Assembly: GCA_958298945.1 (NCBI GenBank)
Contig: OY282605.1
Coordinates: 108,496,267 to 108,560,266, forward strand
DNA: 64,000 nt
Direction of reading: 5' to 3'
DNA from: Atherix ibis
Lineage: Eukaryota > Arthropoda > Insecta > Diptera > Athericidae
In this document: positions 1 to 15,400 of the stretch, piece after piece
How positions within the stretch are numbered: the stretch's first letter is position 1
Layout: each line of letters starts with the position of its first letter
Made by a program: the position numbers and the translations under genes
The notes under the pieces: generated by a model
What the model saw: only the letters and a program-made list of their open reading frames with translations
Database searches by the model: none
Told to the model about the DNA's origin: nothing

Positions 1-1145
1 TACGTTATTTAGTTATTCGTGACGGGAATTTTGTTTGTGAAATTGCACTGACAGATAGAACAGAGACAACAAAAGCAAAGGTGAACTTAACGCAACAGCA
101 ACAGTCAAACAGCAGCAGCAACATCGGCTAGTATAGAAGCTGAACATAACGTGGCACACATTAATGAATAAAGAAATAATTACTTATTTACCAATACTTC
201 TGAATCTAATGCGACAATTCTAACGATTAAATTAGCTAATAAGTTTCGTAGCCATCGTACTACCTTTAAATGAGGATGTGTAATGATTGGATAAATAATA
301 AAGGATAAATTATTAGTTAAAGTAGCTATTAGGCATAATATATTATACTGTGGCAATTGGATTAAAAAACTAAACCATTCATACAAGCAGTTATACAAAC
401 ATGCACACACCATGCATACTGCACATGCTACACATACCCATTGGTATTCACTTGTACGCGGCTGAGCGCCTTGTCAATGAATATGCGTTGCGCGGTCAGT
501 CGCACTTTAGCACTCAACGATAGCACGCACTAACTTAACATAAAGTCACATGCTTAATTGACAAATAATAGTTTTTTTATTTTAGAGATTTTCTAAGAAA
601 CAATTAAATAAATAATGTTAAAAAGTAATATTTATTCATTTATGTGAAATATATTTATCATATTTAGTTGGTTATACACGTATTAAAAACCACATTGGTG
701 ACCCCGACGTGATATGTGTATTGCGGTCTGAAATCTAAATCGTGCGACGTATATTTGTACGTGTGTTAAAATAAAATTCAAGTCAAAGTGATAAGAACTG
801 TAATTTCTCAAATACGCAATTTGCTAAAAGCGTACTAAAGGCAAAAAAGAAGAAAATTATATTAACAGAATATATACATGAGCACAAATTGTCAGCGAAA
901 CAGCTGAAGAAAAACAAGGAAAGGAGATTGTTATTTTGACTGGCAGTGCGTTTGTGTATGCGCACGTACGTTATTTAGTTATTCGTGACGGGAATTTTGT
1001 TTGTGAAATTGCACTGACAGATAGAACAGAGACAACAAAAGCAAAGGTGAACTTAACGCAACAGCAACAGTCAAACAGCAGCAGCAACATCGGCTAGCAT
1101 AGAAGCTGAACATAAAGTGGCACACATTAATGAATAAAGAAATAA

Positions 1146-1818
1146 TTACTTATTTACCAATACTTCTGAATCTAATGCGACAATTCTAACGATTAAATTA
1201 GCTAATAAGTTTCGTAGCCATCGTACTACCTTTAAATGAGGATGTGTATTGATTGGATAAATAATAAAGGATAAATTATTAGTTAAAGTAGCTATTAGGC
1301 ATAATATATTATACTGTGGCAATTGGATTAAAAAACTAAACCATTCATACAAGCAGTTATACAAACATGCACACACCATGCATACTGCACATGCTACACA
1401 TACACATTGGCATTCACTTGTACGCGGCTGAGCGCCATGTCAATGAATGTGCGTTGCGCGGTGATAAGAACTGTAATTTCTCAAATACGCAATTTGCTAA
1501 AAGCGTACTAAAGGCAAAAAAGAAGAAAATTATATTAACAGAATATATACATGAGCACAAATTGTCAGCGAAACAGCTGAAGAAAAACAAGGAAAGGAGA
1601 TTGTTATTTTGACTGGCAGTGCGTTTGTGTATGCACACGTACGTTATTTAGTTATTCGTGACGGGAATTTTGTTTCTGAAATTGCACTGACAGATAGAAC
1701 AGAGACAACAAAAGCAAAGGTGAACTTAACGCAACAGCAACAGTCAAACAGCAGCAGCAACATCGGCTAGCATAGAAGCTGAACATAAAGTGGCACACAT
1801 TAATGAATAAAGAAATAA
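1146..1818 (+). repeat. Deleted array unit (673 bp)
   Basis: This unit is 293 bp shorter than the rest. At about 1461-1463 the LTR sequence GCGCGGT joins directly to GATAAGAACTG of the leader, removing the 3' two-thirds of the LTR and the primer-binding site. Both sides share GT at the breakpoint, consistent with a microhomology deletion. It is the only unit with a large internal deletion. Confidence 0.9.
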
Positions 1819-2953
1819 TTACTTATTTACCAATACTTCTGAATCTAATGCGACAATTCTAACGATTAAATTAGCTAATAAGTTTCGTAGCCATCGTACT
1901 ACCTTTAAATGAGGATGTGTATTGATTGGATAGATAATAAAGGATAAATTATTAGTTAAAGTAGCTATTAGGCATAATATATTATACTGTGGCAATTGGA
2001 TTAAAACACTAAACCATTCATACAAGCAGTTATACAAACATGCACACACCATGCATACTGCACATGCTACACATACACATTGGCATTCACTTGTACGCGG
2101 CTGAGCGCCATGTCAATGAATGTGCGTTGCGCGGTCAGTCGCACTTTAGCACTCAGCGATAGCACGCGCTAACTTAACATAAAGTCACATGCTTAATTGA
2201 CAAATAATAGTTTTTTTATTTTAGAGATTTTCTAAGAAACAATTAAATAAATAATGTTAAAAAGTAATATTTATTCATTTATGTGAAATATATTTATCAT
2301 ATTTAGTTGGTTATACACGTATTAAAAACCACATTGGTGACCCCGACGTGATATGTGTATTGCGGTCTGAAATCTAAATCGTGCGACGTATATTTGTACG
2401 TGTGTTAAAATAAAATTCAAGTCAAAGTGATAAGAACTGTAATTTCTCAAATACGCAATTTGCTAAAAGCGTACTAAAGGCAAAAAAGAAGAAGATTATA
2501 TTAACAGACTATATACATGAGCACAAATTGTCAGCGAAACAGCTGAAGAAAAACAAGGAAAGGAGATTGTTATTTTGACTGGCAGTGCGTTTGTGTATGC
2601 ACACGTACGTTATTTAGTTATTCGTGACGGGAATTTTGTTTGTGAAATTGCACTGACAGATAGAACAGAGACAACAAAAGCAAAGGTGAACTTAAGGCAA
2701 CAGCAACAGTCAAACAGCAGCAGCAACATCGGCTAGCATAGAAGCTGAACATAAAGTGGCACACATTAATGAATAAAGAAATAATTACTTATTTACCAAT
2801 ACTTCTGAATCTAATGTGACAATTCTAACGATTAAATTAGCTAATAAGTTTCGTAGCCATCGTACTACCTTTAAATGAGGATGTGTAATGATTGGATAAA
2901 TAATAAAGGATAAATTATTAGTTAAAGTAGCTATTAGGCATAATATATTATAC

Positions 2954-3919
2954 TGTGGCAATTGGATTAAAAAACTAAACCATTCATACAAGCAGTTATA
3001 CAAACATGCACACACCATGCATACTGCACATGCTACACATACGCATTGGCATTCACTTGTACGCGGCTGAGCGCCATGTCAATGAATGTGCGTTGCGCGG
3101 TCAGTCGCACTTTAGCAATCAACGATAGCACGCACTAACTTAACATAAAGTCACATGCTTAATTGACAAATAATAGTTTTTTTATTTTAGAGATTTTCTA
3201 AGAAACAATTAAATAAATAATGTTAAAAAGTAATATTTATTCATTTATGTGAAATATATTTATCATATTTAGTTGGTTATACACGTATTAAAAACCACAT
3301 TGGTGACCCCGACGTGATATGTGTATTGCGGTCTGAAATCTAAATCGTGCGACGTATATTTGTACGTGTGTTAAAATAAAATTCAAGTCAAAGTGATAAG
3401 AACTGTAATTTCTCAAATACGCAATTTGCTAAAAGCGTACTAAAGGCAAAAAAGAAGAAAATTATATTAACAGAATATATACATGAGCACAAATTGTCAG
3501 CGAAACAGCTGAAGAAAAACAAGGAAAGGAGATTGTTATTTTGACTAGCAGTGCGTTTGTGTATGCACACGTACGTTATTTAGTTATTCGTGACGGGAAT
3601 TTTGTTTGTGAAATTGCACTGACAGATAGAACAGAGACAACAAAAGCAAAGGTGAACTTAACGCAACAGCAACAGTCAAACAGCAGCAGCAACATCGGCT
3701 AGCATAGAAGCTGAACATAAAGTGGCACACATTAATGAATAAAGAAATAATTACTTATTTACCAATACTTCTGAATCTAATGTGACAATTCTAACGATTA
3801 AATTAGCTAATAAGTTTCGTAGCCATCGTACTACCTTTAAATGAGGATGTGTAATGATTGGATAAATAATAAAGGATAAATTATTAGTTAAAGTAGCTAT
3901 TAGGCATAATATATTATAC
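2954..3919 (+). repeat. Representative full array unit (LTR, PBS, leader, 3' segment)
   Basis: The LTR is 2954-3299 (346 bp), starting TGTGGCAATTGG and ending AAAACCACA, so it has TG...CA ends. The leader is 3300-3731 and contains a CAG/CAA-rich stretch near 3666-3692. The 3' segment is 3732-3919. The LTR start is supported by a diverged LTR at 35840 that begins with the same TGTGGCAA directly against unrelated mariner sequence. The end is fixed by the adjoining PBS. No purine-rich tract precedes the next TGTGG, where a polypurine tract would be expected. Confidence 0.8.
3301..3318 (+). promoter_or_regulatory. Retrotransposon primer-binding site, tRNA-Trp type (representative copy)
   Basis: The 18 bases TGGTGACCCCGACGTGAT are the reverse complement of the 3' end of eukaryotic tRNA-Trp including CCA (ATCACGTCGGGGTCACCA). 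They lie one base after the LTR end. The same site recurs in every full-length unit, for example 23875-23892, and is missing from the deleted unit near 1146-1818. The tRNA identity rests on my knowledge of the conserved tRNA-Trp T-arm and acceptor sequence. Confidence 0.85.
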
Positions 3920-6900
3920 TGTGGCAATTGGATTAAAAAACTAAACCATTCATACAAGCAGTTATACAAACATGCAAACACCATGCATACTGCACATGCT
4001 ACACATACACATTGGCATTCACTTGTACGCGGCTGAGCGCCATGTCAATGAATGTGCGTTGCGCGGTCAGTCGCACTTTAGCACTCAGCGATAGCACGCG
4101 CTAACTTAACATAAAGTCACATGCTTAATTGACAAATAATAGTTTTTTTATTTTAGAGATTTTCTAAGAAACAATTAAATAAATAATGTTAAAAAGTAAT
4201 ATTTATTCATTTATGTGAAATATATTTATCATATTTAGTTGGTTATACACGTATTAAAAACCACATTGGTGACCCCGACGTGATATGTGTATTGCGGTCT
4301 GAAATCTAAATCGTGCGACGTATATTTGTACGTGTGTTAAAATAAAATTCAAGTCAAAGTGATAAGAACTGTAATTTCTCAAATACGCAATTTGCTAAAA
4401 GCGTACTAAAGGCAACAAATAAGAAGATTATATTAACAGACTATATACATGAGCACAAATTGTCAGCGAAACAGCTGAAGAGAAACAAGGAAAGGAGATT
4501 GTTATTTTGACTGGCAATGCGTTTGTGTATGCACACGTACGTTATTTAGTTATTCGTGACGGGAATTTTGTTTGTGAAATTGCACTGACAGATAGAACAG
4601 AGACAACAAAAGCAAAGGTGAACTTAACGCAACAGCAACAGTCAAACAGCAGCAGCAACATCGGCTAGCATAGAAGCTGAACATAAAGTGGCACACATTA
4701 ATGAATAAAGAAATAATTACTTATTTACCAATACTTCTGAATCTAATGTGACAATTCTAACGATTAAATTAGCTAATAAGTTTCGTAGCCATCGTACTAC
4801 CTTTAAATGAGGATGTGTAATGATTGGATAAATAATAAAGGATAAATTATTAGTTAAAGTAGCTATTAGGCATAATATATTATACTGTGGCAATTGGATT
4901 AAAAAACTAAACCATTCATACAAGCAGTTATACAAACATGCAAACACCATGCATACTGCACATGCTACACATACACATTGGCATTCACTTGTACGCGGCT
5001 GAGCGCCATGTCAATGAATGTGCGTTGCGCGGTCAGTCGCACTTTAGCACTCAGCGATAGCACGCGCTAACTTAACATAAAGTCACATGCTTAATTGACA
5101 AATAATAGTTTTTTTATTTTAGAGATTTTCTAAGAAACAATTAAATAAATAATGTTAAAAAGTAATATTTATTCATTTATGTGAAATATATTTATCATAT
5201 TTAGTTGGTTATACACGTATTAAAAACCACATTGGTGACCCCGACGTGATATGTGTATTGCGGTCTGAAATCTAAATCGTGCGACGTATATTTGTACGTG
5301 TGTTAAAATAAAATTCAAGTCAAAGTGATAAGAACTGTAATTTCTCAAATACGCAATTTGCTAAAAGCGTACTAAAGGCAACAAATAAGAAGATTATATT
5401 AACAGACTATATACATGAGCACAAATTGTCAGCGAAACAGCTGAAGAAAAACAAGGAAAGGAGATTGTTATTTTGACTAGCAGTGCGTTTGTGTATGCAC
5501 ACGTACGTTATTTAGTTATTCGTGACGGGAATTTTGTTTGTGAAATTGCACTGACAGATAGAACAGAGACAACAAAAGCAAAGGTGAACTTAACGCAACA
5601 GCAACAGTCAAACAGCAGCAGCAACATCGGCTAGCATAGAAGCTGAACATAAAGTGGCACACATTAATGAATAAAGAAATAATTACTTATTTACCAATAC
5701 TTCTGAATCTAATGTGACAATTCTAACGATTAAATTAGCTAATAAGTTTCGTAGCCATCGTACTACCTTTAAATGAGGATGTGTAATGATTGGATAAATA
5801 ATAAAGGATAAATTATTAGTTAAAGTAGCTATTAGGCATAATATATTATACTGTGGCAATTGGATTAAAAAACTAAACCATTCATACAAGCAGTTATACA
5901 AACATGCAAACACCATGCATACTGCACATGCTACACATACACATTGGCATTCACTTGTACGCGGCTGAGCGCCATGTCAATGAATGTGCGTTGCGCGGTC
6001 AGTCGCACTTTAGCACTCAGCGATAGCACGCGCTAACTTAACATAAAGTCACATGCTTAATTGACAAATAATAGTTTTTTTATTTTAGAGATTTTCTAAG
6101 AAACAATTAAATAAATAATGTTAAAAAGTAATATTTATTCATTTATGTGAAATATATTTATCATATTTAGTTGGTTATACACGTATTAAAAACCACATTG
6201 GTGACCCCGACGTGATATGTGTATTGCGGTCTGAAATCTAAATCGTGCGACGTATATTTGTACGTGTGTTAAAATAAAATTCAAGTCAAAGTGATAAGAA
6301 CTGTAATTTCTCAAATACGCAATTTGCTAAAAGCGTACTAAAGGCAACAAATAAGAAGATTATATTAACAGACTATATACATGAGCACAAATTGTCAGCG
6401 AAACAGCTGAAGAGAAACAAGGAAAGGAGATTGTTATTTTGACTGGCAATGCGTTTGTGTATGCACACGTACGTTATTTAGTTATTCGTGACGGGAATTT
6501 TGTTTGTGAAATTGCACTGACAGATAGAACAGAGACAACAAAAGCAAAGGTGAACTTAACGCAACAGCAACAGTCAAACAGCAGCAGCAACATCGGCTAG
6601 CATAGAAGCTGAACATAAAGTGGCACACATTAATGAATAAAGAAATAATTACTTATTTACCAATACTTCTGAATCTAATGTGACAATTCTAACGATTAAA
6701 TTAGCTAATAAGTTTCGTAGCCATCGTACTACCTTTAAATGAGGATGTGTATTGATTGGATAAATAATAAAGGATAAATTATTAGTTAAAGTAGCTATTA
6801 GGCATAATATATTATACTGTGGCAATTGGATTAAAAAACTAAACCATTCATACAAGCAGTTATACAAACATGCACACACCATGCATACTGCACATGCTAC

Positions 6901-9900
6901 ACATACGCATTGGCATTCACTTGTACGCGGCTGAGCGCCATGTCAATGAATGTGCGTTGCGCGGTCAGTCGCACTTTAGCACTCAGCGATAGCACGCGCT
7001 AACTTAACATAAAGTCACATGCTTAATTGACAAATAATAGTTTTTTTTATTTTAGAGATTTTCTAAGAAACAATTAAATAAATAATGTTAAAAAGTAATA
7101 TTTATTCATTTATGTGAAATATATTTATCATATTTAGTTGGTTATACACGTATTAAAAACCACATTGGTGACCCCGACGTGATATGTGTATTGCGGTCTG
7201 AAATCTAAATCGTGCGACGTATATTTGTACGTGTGTTAAAATAAAATTCAAGTCAAAGTGATAAGAACTGTAATTTCTCAAATACGCAATTTGCTAAAAG
7301 CGTACTAAAGGCAACAAAGAAGAAGATTATATTAACAGACTATATACATGAGCACAAATTGTCAGCGAAACAGCTGAAGAAAAACAAGGAAAGGAGATTG
7401 TTATTTTGACTGGCAGTGCGTTTGTGTATGCACACGTACGTTATTTAGTTATTCGTGACGGGAATTTTGTTTGTGAAATTGCACTGACAGATAGAACAGA
7501 GACAACAAAAGCAAAGGTGAACTTAAGGCAACAGCAACAGTCAAACAGCAGCAGCAACATCGGCTAGCATAGAAGCTGAACATAAAGTGGCACACATTAA
7601 TGAATAAAGAAATAATTACTTATTTACCAATACTTCTGAATCTAATGTGACAATTCTAACGATTAAATTAGCTAATAAGTTTCGTAGCCATCGTACTACC
7701 TTTAAATGAGGATGTGTAATGATTGGATAAATAATAAAGGATAAATTATTAGTTAAAGTAGCTATTAGGCATAATATATTATACTGTGGCAATTGGATTA
7801 AAAAACTAAACCATTCATACAAGCAGTTATACAAACATGCACACACCATGCATACTGCACATGCTACACATACGCATTGGCATTCACTTGTACGCGGCTG
7901 AGCGCCATGTCAATGAATGTGCGTTGCGCGGTCAGTCGCACTTTAGCAATCAACGATAGCACGCACTAACTTAACATAAAGTCACATGCTTAATTGACAA
8001 ATAATAGTTTTTTTATTTTAGAGATTTTCTAAGAAACAATTAAATAAATAATGTTAAAAAGTAATATTTATTCATTTATGTGAAATATATTTATCATATT
8101 TAGTTGGTTATACACGTATTAAAAACCACATTGGTGACCCCGACGTGATATGTGTATTGCGGTCTGAAATCTAAATCGTGCGACGTATATTTGTACGTGT
8201 GTTAAAATAAAATTCAAGTCAAAGTGATAAGAACTGTAATTTCTCAAATACGCAATTTGCTAAAAGCGTACTAAAGGCAAAAAAGAAGAAAATTATATTA
8301 ACAGAATATATACATGAGCACAAATTGTCAGCGAAACAGCTGAAGAAAAACAAGGAAAGGAGATTGTTATTTTGACTAGCAGTGCGTTTGTGTATGCACA
8401 CGTACGTTATTTAGTTATTCGTGACGGGAATTTTGTTTGTGAAATTGCACTGACAGATAGAACAGAGACAACAAAAGCAAAGGTGAACTTAACGCAACAG
8501 CAACAGTCAAACAGCAGCAGCAACATCGGCTAGCATAGAAGCTGAACATAAAGTGGCACACATTAATGAATAAAGAAATAATTACTTATTTACCAATACT
8601 TCTGAATCTAATGCGACAATTCTAACGATTAAATTAGCTAATAAGTTTCGTAGCCATCGTACTACCTTTAAATGAGGATGTGTATTGATTGGATAAATAA
8701 TAAAGGATAAATTATTAGTTAAAGTAGCTATTAGGCATAATATATTATACTGTGGCAATTGGATTAAAAAACTAAACCATTCATACAAGCAGTTATACAA
8801 ACATGCAAACGCCATGCATACTGCACATGCTACACATACACATTGGCATTCACTTGTACGCGGCTGAGCGCCATGTCAATGAATGTGCGTTGCGCGGTCA
8901 GTCGCACTTTAGCACTCAGCGATAGCACGCGCTAACTTAACATAAAGTCACATGCTTAATTGACAAATAATAGTTTTTTTATTTTAGAGATTTTCTAAGA
9001 AACAATTAAATAAATAATGTTAAAAAGTAATATTTATTCATTTATGTGAAATATATTTATCATATTTAGTTGGTTATACACGTATTAAAAACCACATTGG
9101 TGACCCCGACGTGATATGTGTATTGCGGTCTGAAATCTAAATCGTGCGACGTATATTTGTACGTGTGTTAAAATAAAATTCAAGTCAAAGTGATAAGAAC
9201 TGTAATTTCTCAAATACGCAATTTGCTAAAAGCGTACTAAAGGCAAAAAAGAAGAAAATTATATTAACAGAATATATACATGAGCACAAATTGTCAGCGA
9301 AACAGCTGAAGAAAAACAAGGAAAGGAGATTGTTATTTTGACTGGCAGTGCGTTTGTGTATGCACACGTACGTTATTTAGTTATTCGTGACGGGAATTTT
9401 GTTTCTGAAATTGCACTGACAGATAGAACAGAGACAACAAAAGCAAAGGTGAACTTAACGCAACAGCAACAGTCAAACAGCAGCAGCAACATCGGCTAGC
9501 ATAGAAGCTGAACATAAAGTGGCACACATTAATGAATAAAGAAATAATTACTTATTTACCAATACTTCTGAATCTAATGCGACAATTCTAACGATTAAAT
9601 TAGCTAATAAGTTTCGTAGCCATCGTACTACCTTTAAATGAGGATGTGTATTGATTGGATAGATAATAAAGGATAAATTATTAGTTAAAGTAGCTATTAG
9701 GCATAATATATTATACTGTGGCAATTGGATTAAAACACTAAACCATTCATACAAGCAGTTATACAAACATGCACACACCATGCATACTGCACATGCTACA
9801 CATACACATTGGCATTCACTTGTACGCGGCTGAGCGCCATGTCAATGAATGTGCGTTGCGCGGTCAGTCGCACTTTAGCACTCAGCGATAGCACGCGCTA

Positions 9901-12446
9901 ACTTAACATAAAGTCACATGCTTAATTGACAAATAATAGTTTTTTTATTTTAGAGATTTTCTAAGAAACAATTAAATAAATAATGTTAAAAAGTAATATT
10001 TATTCATTTATGTGAAATATATTTATCATATTTAGTTGGTTATACACGTATTAAAAACCACATTGGTGACCCCGACGTGATATGTGTATTGCGGTCTGAA
10101 ATCTAAATCGTGCGACGTATATTTGTACGTGTGTTAAAATAAAATTCAAGTCAAAGTGATAAGAACTGTAATTTCTCAAATACGCAATTTGCTAAAAGCG
10201 TACTAAAGGCAACAAATAAGAAGATTATATTAACAGACTATATACATGAGCACAAATTGTCAGCGAAACAGCTGAAGAGAAACAAGGAAAGGAGATTGTT
10301 ATTTTGACTGGCAATGCGTTTGTGTATGCACACGTACGTTATTTAGTTATTCGTGACGGGAATTTTGTTTGTGAAATTGCACTGACAGATAGAACAGAGA
10401 CAACAAAAGCAAAGGTGAACTTAACGCAACAGCAACAGTCAAACAGCAGCAGCAACATCGGCTAGCATAGAAGCTGAACATAAAGTGGCACACATTAATG
10501 AATAAAGAAATAATTACTTATTTACCAATACTTCTGAATCTAATGTGACAATTCTTACGATTAAATTAGCTAATAAGTTTCGTAGCCATCGTACTACCTT
10601 TAAATGAGGATGTGTATTGATTGGATAAATAATAAAGGATAAATTATTAGTTAAAGTAGCTATTAGGCATAATATATTATACTGTGGCAATTGGATTAAA
10701 AAACTAAACCATTCATACAAGCAGTTATACAAACATGCACACACCATGCATACTGCACATGCTACACATACGCATTGGCATTCACTTGTACGCGGCTGAG
10801 CGCCATGTCAATGAATGTGCGTTGCGCGGTCAGTCGCACTTTAGCACTCAGCGATAGCACGCGCTAACTTAACATAAAGTCACATGCTTAATTGACAAAT
10901 AATAGTTTTTTTTATTTTAGAGATTTTCTAAGAAACAATTAAATAAATAATGTTAAAAAGTAATATTTATTCATTTATGTGAAATATATTTATCATATTT
11001 AGTTGGTTATACACGTATTAAAAACCACATTGGTGACCCCGACGTGATATGTGTATTGCGGTCTGAAATCTAAATCGTGCGACGTATATTTGTACGTGTG
11101 TTAAAATAAAATTCAAGTCAAAGTGATAAGAACTGTAATTTCTCAAATACGCAATTTGCTAAAAGCGTACTAAAGGCAACAAAGAAGAAGATTATATTAA
11201 CAGACTATATACATGAGCACAAATTGTCAGCGAAACAGCTGAAGAAAAACAAGGAAAGGAGATTGTTATTTTGACTGGCAGTGCGTTTGTGTATGCACAC
11301 GTACGTTATTTAGTTATTCGTGACGGGAATTTTGTTTGTGAAATTGCACTGACAGATAGAACAGAGACAACAAAAGCAAAGGTGAACTTAACGCAACAGC
11401 AACAGTCAAACAGCAGCAGCAACATCGGCTAGCATAGAAGCTGAACATAAAGTGGCACACATTAATGAATAAAGAAATAATTACTTATTTACCAATACTT
11501 CTGAATCTAATGCGACAATTCTAACGATTAAATTAGCTAATAAGTTTCGTAGCCATCGTACTACCTTTAAATGAGGATGTGTAATGATTGGATAAATAAT
11601 AAAGGATAAATTATTAGTTAAAGTAGCTATTAGGCATAATATATTATACTGTGGCAATTGGATTAAAAAACTAAACCATTTATACAAGCAGTTATGCAAA
11701 CATGCACACACCATGCATACTGCACATGCTACACATACACATTGGCATTCACTTGTACGCGGCTGAGCGCCATGTCAATGAATGTGCGTTGCGCGGTCAG
11801 TCGCACTTTAGCACTCAGCGATAGCACGCGCTAACTTAACATAAAGTCACATGCTTAATTGACAAATAATAGTTTTTTTATTTTAGAGATTTTCTAAGAA
11901 ACAATTAAATAAATAATGTTAAAAAGTAATATTTATTCATTTATGTGAAATATATTTATCATATTTAGTTGGTTATACACGTATTAAAAACCACATTGGT
12001 GACCCCGACGTGATATGTGTATTGCGGTCTGAAATCTAAATCGTGCGACGTATATTTGTACGTGTGTTAAAATAAAATTCAAGTCAAAGTGATAAGAACT
12101 GTAATTTCTCAAATACGCAATTTGCTAAAAGCGTACTAAAGGCAACAAAGAAGAAGATTATATTAACAGACTATATACATGAGCACAAATTGTCGGCGAA
12201 ACAGCTGAAGAGAAACAAGGAAAGGAGATTGTTATTTTGACTGGCAATGCGTTTGTGTATGCACACGTACGTTATTTAGTTATTCGTGACGGGAATTTTG
12301 TTTGTGAAATTGCACTGACAGATAGAACAGAGACAACAAAAGCAAAGGTGAACTTAACGCAACAGCAACAGTCAAACAGCAGCAGCAACATCGGCTAGCA
12401 TAGAAGCTGAACATAAAGTGGCACACATTAATGAATAAAGAAATAA

Positions 12447-15400
12447 TTACTTATTTACCAATACTTCTGAATCTAATGCGACAATTCTAACGATTAAATT
12501 AGCTAATAAGTTTCGTAGCCATCGTACTACCTTTAAATGAGGATGTGTAATGATTGGATAAATAATAAAGGATAAATTATTAGTTAAAGTAGCTATTAGG
12601 CATAATATATTATACTGTGGCAATTGGATTAAAAAACTAAACCATTCATACAAGCAGTTATGCAAACATGCACACACAATGCATACTGCACATGCTACAC
12701 ATACACATTGGCATTCACTTGTACGCGGCTGAGCGCCATGTCAATGAATGTGCGTTGCGCGGTCAGTCGCACTTTAGCACTCAGCGATAGCACGCGCTAA
12801 CTTAACATAAAGTCACATGCTTAATTGACAAATAATAGTTTTTTTATTTTAGAGATTTTCTAAGAAACAATTAAATAAATAATGTTAAAAAGTAATATTT
12901 ATTCATTTATGTGAAATATATTTATCATATTTAGTTGGTTATACACGTATTAAAAACCACATTGGTGACCCCGACGTGATATGTGTATTGCGGTCTGAAA
13001 TCTAAATCGTGCGACGTATATTTGTACGTGTGTTAAAATAAAATTCAAGTCAAAGTGATAAGAACTGTAATTTCTCAAATACGCAATTTGCTAAAAGCGT
13101 ACTAAAGGCAACAAAGAAGAAGATTATATTAACAGACTATATACATGAGCACAAATTGTCAGCGAAACAGCTGAAGAGAAACAAGGAAAGGAGATTGTTA
13201 TTTTGACTGGCAATGCGTTTGTGTATGCACACGTACGTTATTTAGTTATTCGTGACGGGAATTTTGTTTGTGAAATTGCACTGACAGATAGAACAGAGAC
13301 AACAAAAGCAAAGGTGAACTTAACGCAACAGCAACAGTCAAACAGCAGCAGCAACATCGGCTAGCATAGAAGCTGAACATAAAGTGGCACACATTAATGA
13401 ATAAAGAAATAATTACTTATTTACCAATACTTCTGAATCTAATGCGACAATTCTAACGATTAAATTAGCTAATAAGTTTCGTAGCCATCGTACTACCTTT
13501 AAATGAGGATGTGTAATGATTGGATAAATAATAAAGGATAAATTATTAGTTAAAGTAGCTATTAGGCATAATATATTATACTGTGACAATTGGATTAAAA
13601 AACTAAACCATTCATACAAGCAGTTATGCAAACATGCACACACAATGCATACTGCACATGCTACACATACACATTGGCATTCACTTGTACGCGGCTGAGC
13701 GCCATGTCAATGAATGTGCGTTGCGCGGTCAGTCGCACTTTAGCACTCAGCGATAGCACGCGCTAACTTAACATAAAGTCACATGCTTAATTGACAAATA
13801 ATAGTTTTTTTATTTTAGAGATTTTCTAAGAAACAATTAAATAAATAATGTTAAAAAGTAATATTTATTCATTTATGTGAAATATATTTATCATATTTAG
13901 TTGGTTATACACGTATTAAAAACCACATTGGTGACCCCGACGTGATATGTGTATTGCGGTCTGAAATCTAAATCGTGCGACGTATATTTGTACGTGTGTT
14001 AAAATAAAATTCAAGTCAAAGTGATAAGAACTGTAATTTCTCAAATACGCAATTTGCTAAAAGCGTACTAAAGGCAACAAAGAAGAAGATTATATTAACA
14101 GACTATATACATGAGCACAAATTGTCAGCGAAACAGCTGAAGAGAAACAAGGAAAGGAGATTGTTATTTTGACTGGCAATGCGTTTGTGTATGCACACGT
14201 ACGTTATTTAGTTATTCGTGACGGGAATTTTGTTTGTGAAATTGCACTGACAGATAGAACAGAGACAACAAAAGCAAAGGTGAACTTAACGCAACAGCAA
14301 CAGTCAAACAGCAGCAGCAACATCGGCTAGCATAGAAGCTGAACATAAAGTGGCACACATTAATGAATAAAGAAATAATTACTTATTTACCAATACTTCT
14401 GAATCTAATGCGACAATTCTAACGATTAAATTAGCTAATAAGTTTCGTAGCCATCGTACTACCTTTAAATGAGGATGTGTAATGATTGGATAAATAATAA
14501 AGGATAAATTATTAGTTAAAGTAGCTATTAGGCATAATATATTATACTGTGGCAATTGGATTAAAAAACTAAACCATTCATACAAGCAGTTATGCAAACA
14601 TGCACACACCATGCATACTGCACATGCTACACATACACATTGGCATTCACTTGTACGCGGCTGAGCGCCATGTCAATGAATGTGCGTTGCGCGGTCAGTC
14701 GCACTTTAGCACTCAGCGATAGCACGCGCTAACTTAACATAAAGTCACATGCTTAATTGACAAATAATAGTTTTTTTATTTTAGAGATTTTCTAAGAAAC
14801 AATTAAATAAATAATGTTAAAAAGTAATATTTATTCATTTATGTGAAATATATTTATCATATTTAGTTGGTTATACACGTATTAAAAACCACATTGGTGA
14901 CCCCGACGTGATATGTGTATTGCGGTCTGAAATCTAAATCGTGCGACGTATATTTGTACGTGTGTTAAAATAAAATTCAAGTCAAAGTGATAAGAACTGT
15001 AATTTCTCAAATACGCAATTTGCTAAAAGCGTACTAAAGGCAACAAAGAAGAAGATTATATTAACAGACTATATACATGAGCACAAATTGTCAGCGAAAC
15101 AGCTGAAGAGAAACAAGGAAAGGAGATTGTTATTTTGACTGGCAATGCGTTTGTGTATGCACACGTACGTTATTTAGTTATTCGTGACGGGAATTTTGTT
15201 TGTGAAATTGCACTGACAGATAGAACAGAGACAACAAAAGCAAAGGTGAACTTAACGCAACAGCAACAGTCAAACAGCAGCAGCAACATCGGCTAGCATA
15301 GAAGCTGAACATAAAGTGGCACACATTAATGAATAAAGAAATAATTACTTATTTACCAATACTTCTGAATCTAATGCGACAATTCTAACGATTAAATTAG

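Noticed and set aside
1367..1612. 81-codon plus-strand open frame in the deleted unit
   Set aside because: It exists only because the 293-bp deletion joins LTR to leader sequence; other units lack it.
783..9367. 60-codon minus-strand open frames in the leader (units at 783, 3388, 8219, 9185)
   Set aside because: They are present only in units with the AAAAAAGAAGAAAATT variant and stopped in the others; Phe-rich composition is the complement of A-rich leader sequence.
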